A DNA stretch of 64,000 nucleotides from Marsupella aquatica (Eukaryota; Marchantiophyta), in NCBI GenBank assembly GCA_973895155.1, contig OZ316899.1, positions 2,542,001-2,606,000 of the forward strand, in the 5' to 3' direction. Positions within the stretch are counted from its first letter, which is position 1. Every line of letters starts with the position of its first letter. A program made the position numbers and the translations under genes. A model generated the notes under the pieces. It was given only the letters and a program-made list of their open reading frames with translations, did not search any database and was not told the DNA's origin. Of this stretch, positions 57,399-64,000 are shown one piece after another.

Positions 57399-59397
57399 AG
57401 TCAACAAACATTGCTTGAAAAAGTAGTTTGCATGGACAATGACTTGCCAATTTGGGTAGGAAAAGACACCCTGAACAGTTTGGGTAGTAGGAGCGACTTA
57501 TCACTTTGGCGAGGATAATCCCAACACACATTTCAGGGCTCCAAATTAAAAGACGGATTCCTACCCCGACAACTCTTCAACAGGTCCACAGCCTGTACAG
57601 GTGAGGTACCTCGATTCCCCTCCAGTAACTTCCATTATCTGTGAATTTCTATACCCATTCTTCACTCCTAATGAGGGCTCTAGACACATTTCATTTCCAT
57701 GTATCTCAGAAAAGAATACTGGAGGGACCAGGAGAACACCAGGTAGGTGCCAGGATGACTCTCTGGAACAGTGATTGTACTTTGCCATGGAGTCATCCGA
57801 CTGTCAACAAACATTCCCAACAGAGCACGGTAATTTAGGGTTGGGGGTATGGAGCGACTGGCAAATCCACTCTTCAAAAACCCCACGTTCACAACTGGTG
57901 TCGTTTACAACAATAGTCTGATAGTGACTGTAAAATTGCGAAGCGACTGGGAAAATTTTAAGCAAGAATGTTGTTGCTTACGTGGATCTCTGTTGGGTTG
58001 AAAGTTCTCCCCTGCCTTTCAAAAGCTAGAAGGAAGACCGAACTCTTTAATGAAAGACTTCAAAGTCTACCCCAAAATAGGTGAATGCATTAATAATGTG
58101 CAAAGACGAAGCAGATATGACAGATTCTTGTGGGTCTAAACCCCTAAATTGAAAACAACTTTGCCGTCAGTTTTAGATTGAAAGCATCTCTGGATGAATG
58201 TGCATTGTGCACGTTAACATCCAAAAGCAAGCTATCCTTTCTACATTCTCCAGTTAACATTTTCCTCCAGATAAAACCCATCAATTCTCAGAAACTTAGA
58301 ATTGACCCTACCAATAGTAACCATGAACCTGAGCTTTGAAGTCGACCCAAAGCTACATTTCTAAGATAATCCACTATGGAATCAGTTTTGTAAACCGAGG
58401 GTCCTTGGAAAGACCGACCTTTTATACCAACTTCAAGCAGGAAATATTTATGCAGAACGAGAGTGGCCACTACAATTAACAACAGGAAGAATAATAGACT
58501 TGAGCTAGATTCGGAAACTTTATCAGTGCTGTAAGGAATCACAAACGCGTAACAGAAGACAATAGATCTGTGCATAAAATGAGCAATGGCATTCAGAAAG
58601 TTGGATCAATTCAGAAGACGAGCGGATGCATTCAGTCTTGAAACAGTTTCTAGACATATGATAATTAATGACTTTGAAACGCCACATAGCGGCTTCTTCA
58701 CTACAGCTGAATAAGCCGTGTAATGTCAACAATTTGACACCTGGACACTTTCCAAGGTGGTAAACACTGCAATGCCCCGACTGCCTCATGACACACAGCG
58801 CAACTTGGCCGGCACCAATCATCCTTCATGATGGAAAGATTACATTTAGACCGTTACTTTACTGAGTAATAGTGTACATTTCATTGGGGTGAGAAATTTT
58901 CACCACTTGGACCAGACGAACAAGGGTTTGCTGAGGAAAAGGGGCGTGATGTTCAATGCCTGGGGGCAACTAACTTCCGTCACTGGAAGGGAGAAATCCA
59001 GGAGCATATTGCTTCTTATTAATACATAAGGAACGCAGAAAAATGGACAGGATATTTGAGACAACGTCAAGAAGACGATGAAACAAATAACTTTAATTCT
59101 TACACACCTAAAAGTAATATGTACAATAGACACATAGAAGGACCGATACTGATCTTGACACTGGGGATTGAAAATTTACAAGGAGAACAGGAGAGACAAA
59201 ACAGAAGGGGGGATGGGCAGAAGATTTCTGTTCCTCGCTCTTTGGAAGTTATACATACAAAGGAAAAAGATACGATGCCAACAGAGGAAGATTCTCTCAC
59301 CTATCTCATCCAAAGACATTCACAATAAGCCATCTGCCTCATTCTCCATCTCCTATTACCGAGATCAAATTGAGAGTGTCCGCCCCCCTCCCCCTCC

Positions 59398-59398
<1 letters not shown>

Positions 59399-59428
<30 letters not shown>
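59399..59428 (+). repeat. (AC)15 microsatellite
   Basis: Uninterrupted AC dinucleotides, preceded by a C-rich run. Confidence 0.97.
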
Positions 59429-59430
<2 letters not shown>

Positions 59431-59464
59431 CTTCCCCTTCTCTCCCCCAGAATGAAACCTCTAC

Positions 59465-59530
59465 CTTAGAAAGTGCAGAAGAGATGGTGATGAAGTGTGA
59501 TCGACCTCCCAAGTTAGGCAGGTGGTTTCC
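59465..59530 (-). other. Candidate extra 3' exon of the MYB-CC gene
   Basis: The acceptor is TTTTTCTTCCATTGCAG before 59530 and the donor AAG/GTAGAGG after 59465, 66 bp apart. It could pair with the donor CGG/GTAAGC at 59878/59877 inside the last coding exon. Then the protein would end about 13 residues later in this exon's first stop rather than at 59828. Splice signals are good, but there is no coding support. Confidence 0.4.
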
Positions 59531-59827
59531 CTGCAATGGAAGAAAAACACCAAACTTTTAAAAACCAAAATCTTGAAGCGACATCACAAGGAAGGGGAGG
59601 ACATCTCCGAGCAGTTACCTCTCAGGGGCCAGGGGATTGAAGTCCGAAAGTATACAGCTAACGTTCATTCTAGCCAATATATTAATACCATTACATAAAT
59701 GTATGCCCACGTGCACCTTTCCCGCAAAAAACTATTTCTTTAGAGGGCTTCATCCATCTAGGGCATATGATCCATCGCTAGAAAACTTTTGAGCAAGCAC
59801 AAACTCTCTTTAATCGGAACAGCAGCT

Positions 59828-62194
59828 TCAAAATAAAGGTGAATTCAGACACCTCTTCTTCAGAAAGAATTGCTTACCCGTGTTCTGCTGTTGATCATTG
59901 AGCTCGTTGCAGTCAGCATTTCCATTGCATGCAAGAGTTGTGAGATAGCTTTTAGATGAGCAGTCCGAGACACGAGATTGTGGGTTTGGAGAAGATAGCT
60001 GACGTGGAATATTGTCAACTCGCACAGATAAGTCCACACCAGTCAAGGAGGGCATACTCAAAGATCCGGACGGCCCAGTCAGAGAAAATTCTGAATTCAG
60101 TCCTTCGCTAGTAACCTTTGAGGCCAAATCCGAAAGCTCCTGCAGAGGAGCTTCCAAATCAGGAGAAGCTGAAGTATGACTAGCAAGAGTCTCTCGCGCT
60201 TTCTCTAGAATTGATTGAAGGTACTTTCCCTGAGCTTCAATGCGCAGTTGGAGATGTCTTTGCACCTACAACACCAGTTACTGGGCTTTAGTCTGACACT
60301 TTTCGAAACACAGCGGCACGCAAATCTACAATGTCAGCACATCTGCCTTGAACTAATTCGATCCCTACTTGCCATTCATCATGGTCACTTGGATAATTTG
60401 CAACCTCTAAGCTATTGATAATTTTTCGCTCTCGAAAGACCATTGCAAAAAAACAACTGGTACCTCGAGTTGTTCATGAAGTCTTTTCTGCACTTCCATC
60501 TGCAGACGTAGGGCCTCTGTGATTTGCATACTTCTGCAGAAGTGAAAACCAAATCAGAAGAGGGATTCTTGAGAGCTTGCGAATTAAAGCTCATACACAT
60601 GACAGACTATTGCGACCCACACTTATGAATACTTACTCCTTAGGATTTTGAGAGACAACATTGTCTGCAGGTGTACCCATAGCTGGTCCTAGTCCTTCAG
60701 ACGATCCTGGGAACAGGAAAAGGGAGGTGAATTGTCAGGAAAACGGCCTTGAATTACTAGCCTCGTTGGTGAGGACCAGCGCGAGTACCACGTTTACTTT
60801 CAGCTCAACTGAATTTGAACGTTTCACAAACGAGGAAAAGCAGTATGCGAGCTAGTCTGCCAGGATTTAGCCTTGTCCAAAAAGTGCAAAGGGGGCTAAG
60901 CTACCATAGCACTAATCTTTTGACTAGTACTAGATTGGGGGACTGAACTTTCAAGCAGGGATCTGATGTTTCTATGATCGGCAGTCCTTAGGGGAGATCG
61001 GAAGATGCCTGAAGACAGAGCCTCTTGTGCAGTTATATTTTTCAACGGTTAAAAAAACTGATGTTCATTCCTTTCAAAATATTTTCCAATTTATACTATC
61101 CTTCCTAATGAAGGGGGTCTCCTTGATCTGTCTTCAACGTGCAAGCAATGATTTCCACTGCACTCTTGCACTGGCAAGTCGCTGTTAGAAAAGATAAATT
61201 GAATCACACAATGACTTAGCTGAGCTCATCTCTCCCGCAAAACCGATAAATATATCGAAGCATTGCCAGGAGGACACAGCGGGCCTTCACACATGTAGAA
61301 CGAACTGCATAGATACACCTTTCATACAATGAAAGTAAACAGTGTCTCTGAAAGGAGTGCAAACCTTGGTCTTTGACTGTTTCAACATTGACCTCCTTGT
61401 GTAATTGTTTCCCTAGCCGATATTTCTGCAAGTAATGCCCGAACCTTGTGAGACAATCGAATGCACAAAAAGAACACTTACACATCTTGCCCACAAGAAG
61501 GGTCCGAGACAGTCCAAGATCCCGAGCATTTGGGCTATCCACAAGACATGCTCTATTCCGCCACGGGGAATGTAGTATTAAGAAGGTACTCTAACCACTA
61601 CTTCGTTACGAAGGCTTTGACGACTGACCTGTGCATGCGTCTTTCTAGCGAGTGTTTCAATTACATCATCTCCAGTGGGTTTCAGAACAGGAGTTCAAAC
61701 ATTTCCGATCAGACTTGACGAGACGTCGAATTTAGAAACAAAAGTATGATGGTTTGGACAAGAAAACAAATACCTGGAGATGACTCTTTAAATGATAGAG
61801 AGTTAGGCCCTTCACTCCCATCACCCTCATGACTGACTTAGGCGTAGCTTCTGAAAGGTAACGAATTGTGAGTTCACACAAGTCTACACCAACAACACCG
61901 TGTACTGTAGTAGAAACAGTGAGGAACTTTGAAGAAGGAATCCAAAGTTTCCTAAATGAATGAAGCAAGCAGAGTTCGGTCCTTACTGTCCGCACCCCCC
62001 AGCTGAGTAACAGCATCCACAAAGCGTTCATGCAGCTCCGGGGTCCACCGCAGTCTCGGTTTAGGGTCCGCTGAAGTCACAACCCCTGAATCTCCTGGAA
62101 GGCTACCGCCGTACATGGACCTCTCTTGCTGGGACGATGTTGGACCTCGATGTGGTACAAGCGAAGTATTTGAATATTTCTTCATTTGGTACAT
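59828..62194 (-). CDS. MYB-CC (PHR1-like) transcription factor, six coding exons
   Basis: Coding exons on the minus strand: 62194-61987, 61850-61774, 61425-61365, 60706-60637, 60533-60464 and 60265-59828. All introns are GT-AG and phases fit, giving 307 residues. A GARP-type MYB domain spans residues 46-100 (RLRWTPELHERFVDAVTQLG, then TLYHLKSHLQ and KYRLGKQ); the 77-bp second exon is usual for this family. A coiled coil with the MYB-CC signature (LHEQLEVQRHLQLRIEAQGK) spans about 141-185. The C terminus is Ser-rich. Family members bind P1BS sites (GNATATNC) as dimers in the nucleus and control phosphate-starvation genes or, in APL-like members, phloem identity. Which branch this one belongs to needs a tree. 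The start is the first ATG in frame, with a possible 5' UTR splice acceptor at 62202-62203. It looks intact. The 3' end may be spliced differently. Confidence 0.92.
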
Positions 62195-64000
62195 TCTCTG
62201 TCTACCAAAAAATCAAATCGAGCTTCAGCTCACCACCAATCATTTCCAGTAGACAAGATAGACCAACATTTGAAACAAATTAGAATCATCTTGACCGTGA
62301 CACCATTCCAAGCCTTCGGAGCCATCAGGAGTTGGAATATATTACTGCTTCAGACAGGCTGCTCTCCGGAAAAAAGCTGCCCGTCACGACTGTCCAACTT
62401 TTTAGTCTGGCATTCCACCTATTTCATCCACATATGCAAAGGCAGCTGATCAACAAAAACCAATAGCGTCCAACTCAACCTGCTCCTAGCATCTACAACA
62501 TACGAACTGATTTCAAAAGCGCCGACCACAAATAAGTTTACAACATTCAAGCTCAGAGAGAGATGCAACCCTTAGCCCATTCGGGTGACGAGCAACGTTT
62601 GAGATTTGTCACACGACCGTTTGGATGTTTTGTTAGTACTTCGGTTTTTGACTTTAAAGCCAACTGCATATACAATGGAAAGAATGATTGTCTGAACAGA
62701 AGTATCGTGAAATACCCAAGCGAACCAGAACCAGTACTCATGATGTTCCGAGGATCATGAAGGGGCTACGAAAAGGCTACCTGTCTATCGGGCATTTACC
62801 CCCTCGAAATTCAGTTCTTCGAGAAACTTTCAATTATACCTATCACTCCACCGCTAAACACAGTCTCACGGCATTCGGTCCTGGGCGGCGTTCAATTCAT
62901 CTAGGAGCGTAGAAAACAGCAATTTTGCACCCGAGATGAAATGGAGGACCCCTCGTCAAATGGGTTCTTAGGACGAAGCGGCTCGACAAAGGGGACAAAC
63001 ATGGAGGGCCCGACCCTGGCCACATGAGAGACCATAAGCAACTCACAATAAATAGTCTCACCTCCCACCCTGCACAGCGATTGAGAAACTTCCGACTAGC
63101 CTTTCGTCCATTGCATCTAGAAATTGATGTACTGGCCAAAAATTGCCAGTTGCTACCGCCGATCTCTCATAATTACATGCGTGCTGTGGTCATTTCTAAA
63201 CAGGTTACAATGTCCTCAACACCCTCCCCAAACTAGATCCCAGGGTCCCTTCAAGCTACATTCAAAACGCGGCATAATTACGCCCAGGCTTACTATGATA
63301 TCCTATCCGGTTATGCTCCTCTCTACGTTCTCTTTTGTGTACTTCCCGCACGAGGGTAAATCGCCTTGACCATTTTATTTTGAACGAAGAGCAACAGAAA
63401 TGGCGTGAACTTGTCTTCAAAAAATACAAGTCAGATAACTAACAAATCATTGGCTCTTTCTCAGACACAAATCTTACTCTATTCAATGCTAATCTGCTTT
63501 AGCAAAGATTGCCCATTCGAATAGAAATTCTTCGGGCAGAACACCTTCAATTGAGCTCCCCTGACGAACTACCCTGAAAATCTGATCCTGTACGCGCACT
63601 CGATCTACGGAATCCCTATGCATCGCACGCAAATTAATGACTACTGGCATCACTTTGACCCTTATTGTGCATCTTACCAAATTAGTTTACTTTCTCCTTA
63701 GGTGGAGTACAGCCAACTTCTGCGCCTTGATTTCTTACACAAATTTTCCCCACCTAGACTTGCTTGCAACGATTCTCGTCCCCAGACGTATCAAATCACT
63801 GAAAGGTCTTGCCAATCAACTGATCGAAGTAATATTCCAAATTGGCTGCTTGTAAAATTAAGATCATCTTGCACTCGCTCCTCCCACCCTCGACAAGATC
63901 GCACCGGACTGCACTAGACCTAGCTGGAACAACTGGCTCGACTAGACGTAACTTCCTGTCGCTCAAGTTTAGACTAAACGTAACTTCCTCGTGGCAGCTG
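62195..64000. other. Upstream region of the MYB-CC gene
   Basis: No coding sequence recognised on either strand. It should hold the promoter, and a 5' UTR exon if the acceptor TTTTTTGGTAG just upstream of the start codon is used. Confidence 0.5.
62666..62673. promoter_or_regulatory. P1BS-like element
   Basis: GCATATAC fits GNATATNC, the PHR1-type binding site, about 470 bp upstream of the start codon. One match in 1.8 kb is not far from chance, so this is only a candidate. Confidence 0.3.

Larger units (their letters stand above)
57399..59827. other. Intergenic stretch, no gene recognised
   Basis: Small open frames occur on both strands, none with a recognisable motif. It probably contains the 3' untranslated region of the MYB-CC gene at its right end. 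A candidate terminal exon and a microsatellite are listed separately. Confidence 0.5.

Noticed and set aside
58288-58822. Minus-strand frames, one with a hydrophobic stretch that could be a membrane segment
   Set aside because: No start context, motif, splice structure or neighbour supports a gene; the length is within chance for this region.
63920-63990. Short direct repeat around CGTAACTTCCT at the right edge
   Set aside because: Two copies of an 11-bp word, too short to support a repeat class.
1-64000. tRNA or rRNA genes, CRISPR-like arrays, bacterial operons
   Set aside because: None seen on either strand; spaced repeats found here are LTRs or tandem duplications.

Overview
The window is plant nuclear DNA, most probably from a flowering plant; I cannot name the species. 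The evidence is Ty1/copia and Ty3/gypsy LTR retrotransposons with plant-type domains, a spliced MYB-CC (PHR1-like) transcription factor gene on the minus strand at the right end, and a strong excess of C-to-T (G-to-A on the other strand) nonsense changes of the kind seen in methylated plant repeats. No tRNA, rRNA, CRISPR array or prokaryotic feature was seen.

Layout. (1) 1-5451: a young Ty1/copia element on the minus strand. The stretches of its two LTRs that can be compared are identical, and one polyprotein frame runs through it, broken only by three stop codons. (2) 5452-6234: a short Gly/Arg/Asn-rich coding remnant. (3) 6235-53116: a nest of giant-LTR Ty3/gypsy elements, resolved from LTR ends and 5-bp target-site duplications (TSDs). 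Host element H (plus; 6235-8023 and 45604-53116) was entered in its 5' LTR by element G2 (minus; 8024-45603, TSD AACCC/AACCT). G2 was entered by element B (plus; from 8865) in its 3' LTR, by an LTR copy C (minus; 21455-22825) in its gag region, and by element A (minus; 25914-42626, TSD GCCTG) in its 5' LTR. A was entered by solo LTR S (minus; 34791-39463, TSD GCGTG). A gap of 100 Ns at 21355-21454 hides the end of B, the pol of G2 and the rest of C. A 295-bp MITE with an 8-bp TSD sits in the 3' LTR of H. (4) 53117-56285: an unassigned stretch, then a decayed copia pol end, a polypurine tract and a GC-rich LTR-like block. (5) 56286-59827: AT-rich spacer with repeats. (6) 59828-62194: the MYB-CC gene in six coding exons. 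(7) 62195-64000: its upstream region.

Main biological point. Two gypsy families, with LTRs that look unrelated, both carry inside each LTR a very long open reading frame, about 1,206-1,213 codons in family 1 (H, A, B, C, S) and 854 codons in G2. Each seems to encode an N-terminal region, a domain resembling the plant mobile domain, a linker and a long coiled coil with basic nuclear-localisation-like stretches. The two proteins are colinear at low identity. The frame ends about 0.9 kb before the LTR 3' end, so it would lie in U3, downstream of pol on the genomic RNA. In G2 the frame rejoins exactly, in phase, across the 16.7-kb insertion of element A. Extra ORFs are known in plant Tat/Ogre/Grande-type elements, usually in the internal region; a protein of this size inside the LTR is, to my knowledge, not well described.

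Limits: everything was read by eye. Domain names for the LTR proteins, percentage identities and the clade of the gypsy elements need profile searches and alignments.
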